From contig NZ_SRRZ01000041.1 of NCBI RefSeq assembly GCF_013179805.1, positions 1 through 52,212 of the forward strand: DNA of 52,212 bases, in the 5' to 3' direction. This DNA comes from Microcoleus asticus IPMA8 (GTDB lineage Bacteria > Cyanobacteriota > Cyanobacteriia > Cyanobacteriales > Microcoleaceae). A model generated the notes under the pieces. It had not been told where the DNA came from, searched no databases, and saw only the letters and a list, made by a program, of their open reading frames with translations. Position 1 is the stretch's first letter. Every line of letters starts with the position of its first letter. Below are positions 9,343 through 18,233 of this stretch, one piece after another. The position numbers were made by a program, and so were the translations under genes.

Positions 9343-9412
9343 GGAAAGACTGAAAGTGCGATCGGTTAATTAAATTCACCACATAAATGTAAACTAAGAG
9401 ACACACCGAACT

Positions 9413-9985
9413 ATGAGCCAAACTAAAATCGCCATTTTCCCAAAAATAAAAACCTTAAGTGCAGTTGCTCTGCTATTGCTACTATTCGGGTGTCCGCAAA
9501 AGCTAGCGCCCAACAACTATCCTGTAAAGCGAGTCAGCGACGGCGACACCCTTGTTGCTAGCGATGCCGCTGGGAAAGATATAAAAGTGCGTTTTGCCTG
9601 TGTAGATGCACCGGAAGTCGCGCACACCAATGCTGAGAAAAATAGCAAAGCAGCAGCAAAAAAAAATCAATTTAAGTGGGGAAACCTAGCGCACCAAAGA
9701 ATGCAGCAGCTAGTCAAACAAGGGGGCGGTCGCATTGTTTTGACCGTCACCGATACTGACCGCTACGGCCGCAAAGTTAGCGAAGTTCGCTTGCCAAACG
9801 GCACCTTTGCCCAAGAAGTTTTGATCCGCGAAGGATTAGCAATGGTTTACCGTCCTTACTTGAAAAACTGTCCGAGTGCAAGTCTTCTGGAACAAGCGGA
9901 GGCCGAAGCTAAGAAAAATCGCCGCGGCGTTTGGGGAGATTCTAAGTTTGTTCCCGCGTGGAAATTTCGGAACAGTGATACATGA
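9413..9985 (+). CDS. Thermonuclease family protein, probable lipoprotein
   Basis: Staphylococcal-nuclease-like (SNase) enzyme, 190 aa, predicted to be exported. The first 27 residues form a signal with a lipobox-like LFGC at 24-27, so it may be lipid-anchored on the outer face of the inner membrane. The catalytic set lines up with the classic enzyme: Asp45 in SDGDT, Arg60 and Glu68 in RFACVDAPE with Asp65 for calcium, and Arg120 in DRYGR. The C-terminal helix and RRGVWGD segment are also typical. It should cut DNA or RNA with calcium, possibly for nutrient scavenging; that role is an inference. Confidence 0.9.
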   Translation: MSQTKIAIFPKIKTLSAVALLLLLFGCPQKLAPNNYPVKRVSDGDTLVASDAAGKDIKVRFACVDAPEVAHTNAEKNSKAAAKKNQFKWGNLAHQRMQQLVKQGGGRIVLTVTDTDRYGRKVSEVRLPNGTFAQEVLIREGLAMVYRPYLKNCPSASLLEQAEAEAKKNRRGVWGDSKFVPAWKFRNSDT

Positions 9986-10509
9986 TGGAAAGAAGGAAGA
10001 AGCCCGATGGAAGCCGGAAGAAGGAAGAGGGTAAAAGTCCGAACTAACTCTTGCCTTCGGAGTTTTTTTCGTCTAGTACAGCCACAAGTTTCAACCTATT
10101 TGTATATGGACAGGGACAGGATTATGTTATTGACATGGAACCTGCGAACCTGTATCAGAGATGTACAGTCTTGGGCTCACTCAGGTCTTGTTAAACCCGG
10201 TCTATACCATAAATCTTAGGTTTAGCTGCTCCGCATCCGCTGAGAAACTGGTTGCTCAGCGGATGCGGAGCGTCCTAATTTAGTACAATAGAAGTAGGAC
10301 GAGGTTTTGCTCGTACCGCCCGCAATCTGTGGAGTTTCGGCGATAGCTGACGCCAGATTCATCTAAAACCAGACATGAGTTCGATCGCACTTTGATCGGA
10401 GCTTTTTTTTTGAAAAGTCAACAAATGTGATAGGCTCCAGATAAATCAATATACTGCTGACAAAAGCGGTCTATTGCAATCACCCAAAAATTAACTTTAC
10501 CGGACATCA
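9986..10509. other. Intergenic region with long hairpin, no supported gene
   Basis: Degenerate GGAAGAA heptamers lie just after the nuclease gene. A 70-codon open frame at 10007-10219 has no recognisable domain and no binding site, and I treat it as chance. A strong hairpin follows at 10228-10271. The last bases before the next gene (10498-10508) match one end of the terminal inverted repeats seen at 37392-37653, but no partner was found. Confidence 0.5.
10228..10271. repeat. Long perfect hairpin
   Basis: Perfect 17-base arms (GCTCCGCATCCGCTGAG and its complement) separated by a 10-base loop that can itself pair AAC with GTT. There is no U-rich tail, so it is more like a repetitive palindrome or mRNA-stabilising hairpin than a canonical terminator. 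Confidence 0.75.
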
Positions 10510-11031
10510 ATGAATATCAAACATCTGGTTATTTCCGGCATGGCCCTGCTCCTCGGTACTGCAATCGTAGGAAATGCTATTGCTCAAGAACTGACCGACG
10601 ACCAAAAAACGGTTGTTTGTCGCTTGAAAACAGAAGTTGACCAGCGGAAAAGCAACGGTCAAAAATTAGTATTTGTGCCGTTGCTGGGTCAAGTTCGCAA
10701 GCAAGTTTCATCTCCTTTTAGAGCGACGCTGCATCCTAATGTGGAGTATGTTTTTGTTGCCACTTGCGACGGAAATTGCCAGGATTTAAACTTATCTCTC
10801 AAGGATGCCAGCGGTCAGGAAATAGCTGCGAGTCAAAAGACAGGCGAACTGGCGTCAATCTCTTTTACTCCCCCATCCCAAGGCGAATATCAAATCAGTG
10901 CTAAACCGGGCGAATGCACGAAGGCAGAGGGTTGCAGTTACGGCCTGGGAATCTTCGTTCCTGCCTCTGCAAACGTACCTAATGCTTCAAGAATTCCTGC
11001 TGATATAGCACAATTTCGACTTTGCCAGTAG
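10510..11031 (+). CDS. Exported hypothetical protein
   Basis: 173 aa with a clear signal peptide: basic start, hydrophobic core ISGMALLLGTAIVG and an AIAQE cleavage region near residue 25. The mature part has six cysteines in three visible groups (VVCRL; ATCDGNCQD; ECTKAEGCSYG) plus one at the last codon pair, so disulfides are likely. The segment with LHPNVEYVFVATCD followed by SFTPPSQGEYQISA resembles a beta-rich adhesion or pre-peptidase-like domain, but I do not recognise a named family. It stands alone, with non-coding DNA on both sides. The start follows directly after a terminal-repeat-like sequence (CCGGACATCA). Confidence 0.7.
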   Translation: MNIKHLVISGMALLLGTAIVGNAIAQELTDDQKTVVCRLKTEVDQRKSNGQKLVFVPLLGQVRKQVSSPFRATLHPNVEYVFVATCDGNCQDLNLSLKDASGQEIAASQKTGELASISFTPPSQGEYQISAKPGECTKAEGCSYGLGIFVPASANVPNASRIPADIAQFRLCQ

Positions 11032-11357
11032 AGGAACAGCGATAGAGTTGTGGGTTGCGAGTAGAGTAGAGTTTTGAATCAGAAATCTAACTCATAACTT
11101 GCAACTTATAACTCGCCACTTATCTCGCAACCGCGCCCGACGGTGAGGACGTTCTTAATTAATGAAACCTTGCCTTTGACTGTTTCTTCCTTCTTGCTTC
11201 GGCTATAATTTGTTAGGCATAGCTCCTCCAAACTGTCAAGCCGATCGAGCCGTGGAACCCTGCAAAGACCCCATAACTGCCGAAATCGGGCCTGAAACCA
11301 GAACTTTATTTACCCTCACGCAGGCATCAATTAGAATATAGATGGTGCCTCTCAAAG
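11032..11357. other. Intergenic region upstream of histidine kinase
   Basis: Contains degenerate heptamer-like repeats (AACTCAT, AACTTGC, AACTTAT, AACTCGC) and an inverted pair GTTGCGAG ... CTCGCAAC at about 11053-11131. No coding sequence or clear promoter was recognised. Confidence 0.4.
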
Positions 11358-13091
11358 GTGACGAGTACATTGCCCATGTCTTTAACCTTAGCCTTGAAAA
11401 ATCAACTGCAGAACCTTCCTCAATTAGGGTTAAAAAGTCTGTTGGGCCGCTTGGGCATCAGGCAGAAAATCGGCTGCGGATACGCCTTGGTCATTGGTAT
11501 TGCCGTTTTGGGTGCTGTGGCCGGACGGGGAGTAGAATCCTATCACAAACAGCAAGTTAGAGAAAAACTCGCGATCGACCGAGATAAAGCGGAAATCCTG
11601 ACAAACCTCAATAACACGGTGCAGGAAGTCAGAATTCACCAGCAAGAGCTCGCGAGTCTGACGGCAAAACCGCAAATTTTCGATCGCCAACGCTCGGAGT
11701 TCCTGACTCGCGTTGCTCAGATGAGCGGCATCCTCGAACAACTGCAAACCTTTCCACCGACGAAGAATCCCGAGATTGCCAAAGACTACCAACTGCTTCA
11801 ACAGTTCGCTCAAACCCACGGCAAAACCGTAGAATCATACTTTCAACAAGTACAAAAATTGTTGGCAACTGCGAAATTATCTGGTTTAAATCCAAAGCAG
11901 CAGCAGGCTTTGGGGCGGAACTTGAACAATTTTGTGGCTGGCGAAACTGCTATAAAACTCAAAGTGTTTTCCGAGGATTCAGCCAAACTGGCCGGCAACT
12001 TTCGCGAGAAAGCAGATCAGGCATTTAGAACCTACGAGGAAGCAGAACAACTTGGAACTCTGATTCTGGTGTGCTCTCTAGCAGTATCCGCCGGTATCGC
12101 AGCCTTACTTGCACGATACACCAGCGCGGCGATCGCCCGCCCCTTAGAAGCCACCACCCTCATCGCCCAGCGAGTTACCGAAGAATCAAACTTTGATTTG
12201 CAAGTACCCGTCACTACTTCCGACGAAGTGGGAAGGCTAGCAATTTCGCTCAACGAACTCATACAGCGGGTAGCAGAATATACAGAAGACTTGCACGAAG
12301 CAAAAGTAGCAGCCGAAGCTGCCAACCGCTCCAAAAGTGCATTTCTCGCCAACATGAGCCACGAACTCCGTACACCCCTCAATGCCATCATTAACTACAG
12401 CGAAATGCTGCAAGAAGATGCTCAAGATTCCGGTTCCGAAGATTTTCTCCCCGACTTAGAAAAAATTCAAACCGCAGGCAAACACCTGCTCGACATGATC
12501 AGCGACATCCTCGACATTTCCAAAATAGAAGCCGGTCACGTCACCCTTTATTTAGAAAACTTCGACGTGGCGACCATGATTGAAGAAGTGATGACTACGG
12601 CTCAACCGCTAGTAGAGAAAAAAGGCAATGCTTTAGCACTGAAAACCAAAGGCGAACTCGGCACAATGTATGCCGACCAACCGAAAGTGCGGCAAATTCT
12701 TCTCAACTTGCTCAGCAACGCTGCCAAATTTACCGAGAAAGGGGTCATTACTATCGGCGTCGAAAGAATTATAATTGAAAAATCAAGATCGGCGAAACAA
12801 AATAAAAATAATGATTTTTACTCAGGTTCAAACTACAACTCTCAAGTTTTAATGTTTCGAGTCAGCGACACCGGCATCGGGATGACGGACGAACAATTGG
12901 AACAGATATTCAAACCTTTTACCCAAGCTGATGCCTCGACTACCCGCAAATACGGAGGGACGGGTTTGGGACTGACAATTAGCCAGCGTTTGTGTCAAAT
13001 TCTCGGCGGCGAAATTAGCGTCGAAAGCCAGGACGGTAAAGGTTCCACTTTTATTGTCAGTCTCCCGGAACGGGTGGTTATGCAGGCATGA
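11358..13091 (+). CDS. Membrane sensor histidine kinase (HAMP-HisKA-HATPase)
   Basis: 577 aa sensor kinase. One membrane helix lies at about 38-56 and a second at about 232-252, enclosing a roughly 175-residue helical periplasmic sensor that resembles a four-helix-bundle domain. A HAMP linker (about 253-310) leads to HisKA with the phospho-accepting histidine at about 335 (MSHELRTPLNAI). The ATPase part has the N box (LLNLLSNAAKFTEKG), G1 box (SDTGIGMTDEQ) and G2 box (GGTGLGLTI). There is no receiver domain and no adjacent response regulator, so its partner is unknown. The called start is a GTG; an ATG at 11376 is a reasonable alternative, and neither has a good ribosome binding site. Confidence 0.88.
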   Translation: MTSTLPMSLTLALKNQLQNLPQLGLKSLLGRLGIRQKIGCGYALVIGIAVLGAVAGRGVESYHKQQVREKLAIDRDKAEILTNLNNTVQEVRIHQQELASLTAKPQIFDRQRSEFLTRVAQMSGILEQLQTFPPTKNPEIAKDYQLLQQFAQTHGKTVESYFQQVQKLLATAKLSGLNPKQQQALGRNLNNFVAGETAIKLKVFSEDSAKLAGNFREKADQAFRTYEEAEQLGTLILVCSLAVSAGIAALLARYTSAAIARPLEATTLIAQRVTEESNFDLQVPVTTSDEVGRLAISLNELIQRVAEYTEDLHEAKVAAEAANRSKSAFLANMSHELRTPLNAIINYSEMLQEDAQDSGSEDFLPDLEKIQTAGKHLLDMISDILDISKIEAGHVTLYLENFDVATMIEEVMTTAQPLVEKKGNALALKTKGELGTMYADQPKVRQILLNLLSNAAKFTEKGVITIGVERIIIEKSRSAKQNKNNDFYSGSNYNSQVLMFRVSDTGIGMTDEQLEQIFKPFTQADASTTRKYGGTGLGLTISQRLCQILGGEISVESQDGKGSTFIVSLPERVVMQA

Positions 13092-13092
13092 G

Positions 13093-13175
13093 GGAAGTTC
13101 GGCAACGGTTTCTGTAACGGATTTAAGCGATCGATGGATGGAAGTTCGGCCACAGATTCTGTTAGATTGAGGGTT
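13093..13175. repeat. Imperfect direct repeat after histidine kinase
   Basis: Two related segments beginning GGAAGTTCGGC (about 13095 and 13139), each followed by a degenerate ACNGNTTCTGT and GATT. This is a local duplication of about 25 bases with no assigned role. Confidence 0.4.
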
Positions 13176-13205
13176 AAATTGCATACTAATCGCCACCACA
13201 ACCCT

Positions 13206-13436
13206 CTATAATCCTAACTTTCTCTTCACCTCTGCTAAGGGCACAGAAGGCTGATTTGCATCTTCCTCTTTGGTCGCCCTCAAGTCCATCAAATCTTCTA
13301 TGTCAGCAATTAATGCTTGCAGTGCTTCAAATTCTTCGTAACGTATCACTGCAAATTATTTTTTGCCGTTATTGGTAATAAACTCACGATGTAACTGAAT
13401 CATGGATATTTCTTCCAGGTGTTTAAGAGTAAGCAT
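13206..13436 (-). pseudogene. Phd/YefM-type antitoxin remnant
   Basis: Reading the minus strand from the ATG at 13436 gives an antitoxin-like protein: MLTLKHLEEI, then EFITNNGKK, an in-frame TAA at 13356-13358, then FAVIRYEEFEALQALIADIE and a C-terminus VPLAEVKRKLGL. The part after the stop matches the conserved C-terminal half of Phd/YefM-family antitoxins, where the motif is normally Gly-Lys-Lys-Glu/Pro-Phe-Ala-Val. The stop takes the place of a single codon and the frame is otherwise intact. The start overlaps the end of the toxin remnant by 14 bases, the expected layout of a coupled toxin-antitoxin pair. Confidence 0.8.
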
Positions 13437-13671
13437 CTTTTCGATGTTTGACGCGGTAGATTACCAAAACATCTTCCTCAATTTCAAATAAAACTGGGTA
13501 ATCTTTTACCCGCCGCCGATATTATGGCTTATAGTTTGTTAAGCGTTTCATATCCCCCGTCAAGTTATTTTACATCAACTCAATATTAGTCAAAACTCGG
13601 ATTTGTACTTCCGCTGGCAAAGATTCTAAATCTTCGATCGCTTTCGGCTTAAACTCAACTTGCTAATTCAT
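13423..13671 (-). pseudogene. RelE/ParE-type toxin remnant
   Basis: The minus strand from the ATG at 13671 is an exact 83-codon frame with the typical RelE/ParE length. It reads MN, stop, QVEFKPKAIEDLESLPAEVQ, IRVLTNIELM, stop, NNLTGDMKRLTNYKP, stop, YRRRVKDYPVLFEIEEDVL, VIYRVKHRKDAYS. The final segments are the family's diagnostic beta-strands and basic catalytic stretch. The three stops (TAG at 13663-13665, TAA at 13570-13572, TAA at 13522-13524) each replace one codon with no frameshift. The toxin gene precedes the antitoxin, and both are dead unless the stops are read through. Confidence 0.82.
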
Positions 13672-13866
13672 CAAAGTGCAACTTTTAGGCACGACAGTTT
13701 CCTTTTCCCTGCGCGACACTGCTACATAGGACGGAAATACCTATCTACAGAGAGGGGAACACCGATCCGATCGCCCGCCACTAACTCCCTACAATGACAA
13801 TTGTACGAGGAATCAAGCAATTGCCTCTACAGCAGCCATCATTTTTAATGCAGGGAATTAAAATTT

Positions 13867-16482
13867 ATGCAACCAAATAATCCAAACCAATTTACTGAAA
13901 AAGCCTGGGAAGCCCTCGCCCGCACTCCCGAACTCGTCAAAGCAGCTCAGCAGCAGCAGCTAGAAAGCGAACACTTGATGAAAGCTTTGCTGGAACAAGA
14001 ATCGGGACTCGCTAGCAGCTTGTTTAACAAAGCTGGAGTTTCTGTAGCAAAATTGCGCGATCGAACTGATGAGTTTATCAGCCGCCAGCCCAAAATCACT
14101 GGAAGCGGCGGCAACGTTTATCTAGGTCGTTCTCTCGACACTTTGCTCGATCGCGCCGACACTTACCGAAAAGAGTACGGCGATGAATTTATTTCGATCG
14201 AGCATTTGATACTAGGTTACGTTAAGGACGATCGCTTCGGCAGAAATCTACTACAAGAATTTAAACTAGATGAAGCCAAGCTCAAAGATATTATTGCCCA
14301 AGTCCGGGGGAACAACAAAGTGACAGATCAAAATCCAGAAGGCAAATACGAAGCGCTGGAAAAATACGGCCGAGACTTGACTGAAGCCGCGCGTCAAGGC
14401 AAACTCGATCCAGTAATCGGACGGGATGACGAAATCCGCCGCACCATTCAAATTTTGAGCCGCCGCACCAAAAATAACCCGGTATTGATTGGGGAACCGG
14501 GAGTCGGCAAAACTGCGATCGCCGAAGGACTCGCCCAGCGAATTATCACCGGAGATGTGCCACAATCTCTCAAAGACCGACAATTAATTAGCTTAGATAT
14601 GGGCGCTTTAATTGCAGGTGCAAAATTCCGGGGAGAATTTGAAGAACGCTTGAAAGCAGTGCTCAAAGAAGTTACCGACAGCAACGGCAAAGTCATCTTA
14701 TTTATCGATGAAATTCACACTGTTGTCGGTGCTGGCGCAACTCAAGGATCGATGGATGCCGGCAACTTGCTTAAACCCATGTTAGCGAGGGGAGAATTGC
14801 GCTGTATCGGCGCTACAACTCTCGACGAATACCGCAAGTACCTCGAAAAAGATGCGGCACTAGAACGCCGTTTTCAACAAGTTTATGTTGACCAACCGAC
14901 AGTTGAAGATACTGTCTCGATTTTGCGGGGCTTGAAAGAACGGTACGAAGTTCACCACGGTGTGAAAATTTCTGACAGCGCCCTAGTGGCGGCGGCTACT
15001 TTATCTACTCGATATATTAGCGATCGCTTCCTTCCAGACAAAGCCATTGACTTAGTGGACGAAGCAGCAGCTAAACTCAAAATGGAGATTACCTCCAAGC
15101 CGGAAGAACTAGACGAAATCGACCGCAGGATTTTGCAGCTAGAAATGGAAAGACTGTCGCTGCAAAAAGAAAGTAACTCTGCTTCGATGGAACGCTTGGA
15201 AAGACTGGAAAAAGACTTAGCCAACCTCAAGGAACACCAAAACGGTTTGAATGCCCAGTGGCAATCTGAAAAAGGTGTCATCGGCAGCATTCAAAAGATT
15301 AAAGAACAGATTGATAAGGTGAATATTGAAATTCAGCAAGCTGAATTAAAATATGACCTGAACCGCGCTGCTGAGTTGAAATATAGCAAGTTAACCGAAT
15401 TGCAAAAACAACTGCAACAAGCTGAATCTCAACTGTCAGCAACTCAAACCACAGGTAAAAGTTTGCTGCGGGAAGAAGTTACAGAAGGTGACATTGCCGA
15501 GATTATTTCCAAGTGGACGGGAATTCCGATCAGCAAGTTAGTTGAATCGGAAATGCAGAAACTTCTGCACTTGGAAGATGAATTGCACAAGCGGGTAATC
15601 GGACAGGATGAAGCGGTGACGGCGGTTGCAGATGCAATTCAGCGATCGCGCGCAGGTTTAGCCGATCCCAATCGTCCGGTTGCGAGTTTTATCTTCCTCG
15701 GCCCGACGGGTGTTGGTAAAACCGAGTTGGCGAAAGCATTAGCCGCTTATCTGTTCGACACCGAAGAAGCGATCGTGCGAATTGATATGTCGGAATACAT
15801 GGAAAAACACGCGGTTTCGCGGTTAATTGGTGCGCCTCCGGGATACGTCGGCTACGATGAAGGCGGACAATTAACTGAGGCTGTGCGCCGCCGTCCTTAC
15901 TCCGTGATTCTATTCGATGAAATAGAGAAAGCGCACCCGGATGTCTTCAACATCATGCTGCAAATTTTGGATGACGGCCGCGTTACCGACGCTCAAGGTC
16001 ACACAGTAGACTTTAAGAACTCTGTGATTATTATGACATCGAATGTCGGCTCTCAATACATTTTAGATGTGGCGGGAGATAACGAACTAATGCGCAGTCG
16101 GGTGATGGAAGCGATGCGGGGAACTTTCCGCCCAGAATTCTTGAACCGGATTGATGAGATGATTATCTTCCACGGTTTGAGCAAGCGCGAATTGCGGCAG
16201 ATTGTGCTGTTGCAAGTCAAGCGCTTGGAAAAACGGTTAGCTGAACGCAAGATGTCTCTGAAGCTGTCGGAATCTGCGATCGATTTCTTAGCAGAAATTG
16301 GTTACGATCCGGTTTACGGTGCGCGGCCTCTGAAGCGGGGAATTCAACGCGAGTTGGAAACGCAAATGGCGAAGGGTATTTTGCGGGGAGATTTTGCTGA
16401 CGGCGATACCATTTTTGTGGATATCGAGAATGAAAGGTTGGCGTTTAAGCGGCTGCCGGCACAGTTGGTAACTGCGAAATAA
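13867..16482 (+). CDS. clpB: ATP-dependent chaperone ClpB
   Basis: Protein disaggregase, 871 aa, the normal ClpB length. It works with DnaK/DnaJ/GrpE to resolubilise aggregated proteins. The Clp_N double repeat fills about residues 1-150. AAA+ domain 1 has Walker A GEPGVGKT at about 209 and Walker B VILFIDEIHT. The propeller-like coiled-coil middle domain, absent from ClpA/ClpC, spans about 405-525. AAA+ domain 2 has Walker A GPTGVGKT at about 612 and ends with the ClpB C-terminal domain. The pore loops keep aromatic residues (KFRGEFEERL; GAPPGYVGYDEGG). I saw no CIRCE element upstream. A strong hairpin terminator follows the stop codon. Confidence 0.97.
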   Translation: MQPNNPNQFTEKAWEALARTPELVKAAQQQQLESEHLMKALLEQESGLASSLFNKAGVSVAKLRDRTDEFISRQPKITGSGGNVYLGRSLDTLLDRADTYRKEYGDEFISIEHLILGYVKDDRFGRNLLQEFKLDEAKLKDIIAQVRGNNKVTDQNPEGKYEALEKYGRDLTEAARQGKLDPVIGRDDEIRRTIQILSRRTKNNPVLIGEPGVGKTAIAEGLAQRIITGDVPQSLKDRQLISLDMGALIAGAKFRGEFEERLKAVLKEVTDSNGKVILFIDEIHTVVGAGATQGSMDAGNLLKPMLARGELRCIGATTLDEYRKYLEKDAALERRFQQVYVDQPTVEDTVSILRGLKERYEVHHGVKISDSALVAAATLSTRYISDRFLPDKAIDLVDEAAAKLKMEITSKPEELDEIDRRILQLEMERLSLQKESNSASMERLERLEKDLANLKEHQNGLNAQWQSEKGVIGSIQKIKEQIDKVNIEIQQAELKYDLNRAAELKYSKLTELQKQLQQAESQLSATQTTGKSLLREEVTEGDIAEIISKWTGIPISKLVESEMQKLLHLEDELHKRVIGQDEAVTAVADAIQRSRAGLADPNRPVASFIFLGPTGVGKTELAKALAAYLFDTEEAIVRIDMSEYMEKHAVSRLIGAPPGYVGYDEGGQLTEAVRRRPYSVILFDEIEKAHPDVFNIMLQILDDGRVTDAQGHTVDFKNSVIIMTSNVGSQYILDVAGDNELMRSRVMEAMRGTFRPEFLNRIDEMIIFHGLSKRELRQIVLLQVKRLEKRLAERKMSLKLSESAIDFLAEIGYDPVYGARPLKRGIQRELETQMAKGILRGDFADGDTIFVDIENERLAFKRLPAQLVTAK

Positions 16483-16491
16483 TATGAGTAG

Positions 16492-16518
16492 GGTGGGCTG
16501 CGGCCCACCTTATTTTTT
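16492..16518 (+). terminator. Rho-independent terminator of clpB
   Basis: GGTGGGC arm, TGCG loop, GCCCACC arm, then TTATTTTTT, placed 10 bases after the clpB stop codon. Confidence 0.85.
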
Positions 16519-16554
16519 GAGGGGCGATGGTTGTTTTTTTAACCGCAGATGTAG

Positions 16555-16582
16555 GCGGATGGACGCGGATGGACGCGGATGG
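16555..16582. repeat. 10-base tandem repeat (GCGGATGGAC)
   Basis: About 2.8 tandem copies of GCGGATGGAC between the clpB terminator and the truncated small gene. No role is visible. Confidence 0.55.
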
Positions 16583-16594
16583 GATTGCTCTTTT

Positions 16595-16735
16595 TTAATT
16601 ATGGCGATCGCTTTCTGATTTATCTTTTTTCTGTTCTTGGCGTTCTCTGACTGCTTTAGCGGCCACATGGGAAAGCAGGTTTGCGATCGTTCTATCTTCC
16701 TCTTCGGCCCATTCGGACAAGGCTTGTTGACACTC
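16595..16735 (-). pseudogene. 3' remnant of a small helix-type (RHH-like) protein gene
   Basis: The minus strand just beyond the tnpB stop is open and in the same frame. It encodes ALSEWAEEEDRTIANLLSHV and then AAKAVRERQEQKKDKSE up to a TAA at 16595-16597. The pattern (aromatic-charged helix followed by EDRTIANL) is that of the C-terminal half of small ribbon-helix-helix-like cyanobacterial proteins. There is no start codon before the tnpB stop, so the 5' half is missing, probably lost when the TnpB element arrived. Family assignment is tentative. Confidence 0.5.
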
Positions 16736-16755
16736 TCAGGTCTGAAGACGCTGAG
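16735..16755 (-). ncRNA. Hairpin at tnpB 3' end (element right end / possible omega-RNA stem)
   Basis: Plus-strand order CTCAG, GTC, TGAA loop, GAC, G, CTGAG: two stacked stems with one bulged base. It overlaps the last codons of tnpB, the place where TnpB guide-RNA scaffolds and right-end hairpins lie. Sequence beyond it (below 16735) would be the guide. The RNA role is inferred, not seen. Confidence 0.45.
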
Positions 16756-18064
16756 ATTCTACTGACAGAGCAGGCTTAGGTAATACCCAAAGTCTAACTC
16801 TCGCTACGGTAGTCAAACACCGTCTATTCAGTTGGTTGAGGTTTACACCCAACTTACTGACTACTTTTCTGAGAATATTCGCCGAACCATTTAGGTCTGC
16901 ATTTATCACTGTTCCGTCACCAGATTGATACAAGCCACGTTTAATTCGTTTTCCAGATGCTTTCCACTCAGGCGGTTTTTCACCATACTTGGGCAGGGAG
17001 TCTCCATCAAGAAAACTGGATTGAGAGGTGTACGCTTCTTCAGTTTCAGTAAACCTAATACCGTGTAAATTACACAGTTGATTTAATCGGTCTTTCAATT
17101 TTCCTAAAGGCATTTGAACAAACTTCTGATTGTTCAACTTGCCCATATGGGCATTGGATTTAAAACCTTGGTTCCATCCAATTACTAAATTGCCGATACC
17201 ATGTTTCAAACAGTGCTCAACAATTAACTTGGCAGCTTTGTTAATACCATCACGCATTTGGTGATTGCGTTTCCGGGTCACACGGTCTAACCAATTGTCC
17301 CAATAGCCTGAAGGTTTTCCTTCTTTTCTAGTGGCCACTTTCTTGTTCCATAATTGATTCATCGCTTTCATAGCCCGAGCATCAATCAAGAAGGAATTCC
17401 CTAACGTATCAACGCAAGCTGCTAAATTATCAGCAGTTCCTAAATCTATAGACAACGCTTGATTGTTATCTAAATCGTGTTGTTGCAGTTCCACATCATA
17501 AGACACCTCAAGGTAAAAAGCACCATTTTTAGGAACAATTGTAAACTCTTTAACCTTTGAAAAATCCAGGTGTGAGGGCATAGGTAGAAAGAATTCGGAA
17601 ATTCCAAACCATCGCTTAACTGTTAAACCCAGAGAAAATCTCAACTGATTGTTAATGAGTGTAGGTTTTAATCCTCCAGAATTTGGATAAGCTACTTTAA
17701 ACAATTTAGACCCTTTTAGGTAGCCTGGGGGCTTGGGTCTAAAATGCAATTGACCTTTGAAGTACAAAGTTCTTAACTCTTTAAAACCTTTAAAAGCTTC
17801 CGTGACCGACATCAACGTCTGCTGCATTGGTGTTGATGGCAACGACTTAGCAACCATTGACTTTGAAACTGACGGTTCAAAGGATAAGTCGAATTTTCCG
17901 GTTAAAAGTTTTCCGGTTTTAAAAAAGGTCTGGCGAGCTAAGTAAACACCGCTGTTTTACAGCTTGCCAGATTGCTGACAAAGGTAATTCAACAATACCT
18001 TAACGTCTTTCTCAGGAGACAGCAATATTTTCTGCACTCCCATTGTTTTTTTGGCTTTAGTCAC
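16736..18064 (-). pseudogene. tnpB: TnpB family RNA-guided nuclease, interrupted by one in-frame stop
   Basis: RuvC-like nuclease of the IS200/IS605 OrfB family. From the GTG at 18064 (AGGAAA upstream) or ATG at 18043 the protein reads MGVQKILLSPEKDVKVLLNY ... QQSGKL, TAA at 17957-17959, NSGVYLARQTFF and onward without a frameshift. The part from the ATG at 17857 is open for 373 aa and keeps all three RuvC acidic motifs: LSIDLGTADN (Asp138 of that part), ETEEAYTSQSSF (about 272) and INADLNGSANI (about 322). The usual zinc-ribbon cysteines are absent (TSQSSFLDGDSLP instead of TSQxCxxCG); I recall this as normal for one cyanobacterial TnpB clade rather than decay. A shortened protein starting at 17857 would lack part of the N-terminal nucleic-acid-binding region, so activity is doubtful unless the stop is read through. 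Confidence 0.8.
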
Positions 18065-18096
18065 CTCTGATTTCCTGAAGATTGGTTGATTAGTTG

Positions 18097-18125
18097 AGTT
18101 TAGAGGGATACAGTAAATATGTCAA
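18097..18125 (-). promoter_or_regulatory. Promoter of tnpB
   Basis: On the minus strand TTGACA (18125-18120), 17-base spacer, TAAACT (18102-18097), 32 bases before the GTG start. A second TTGACA lies about 10 bases further upstream. Confidence 0.6.
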
Positions 18126-18233
18126 GTCGTGTCAATAAAACTTTATGTTGCTATTACCTGAACTAACGGATGTTTTTCGTTAGCAACCAAGTTGCTTAAT
18201 AGCCGTTCTAGTCATTATTTAAGGATCCAATTC

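Noticed and set aside
10007..10219. 70-codon open frame after the thermonuclease gene
   Set aside because: No recognisable motif, begins in degenerate heptamer repeat and has no ribosome binding site.
13672..13866. CIRCE heat-shock operator upstream of clpB
   Set aside because: No TTAGCACTC-N9-GAGTGCTAA-like inverted repeat found.
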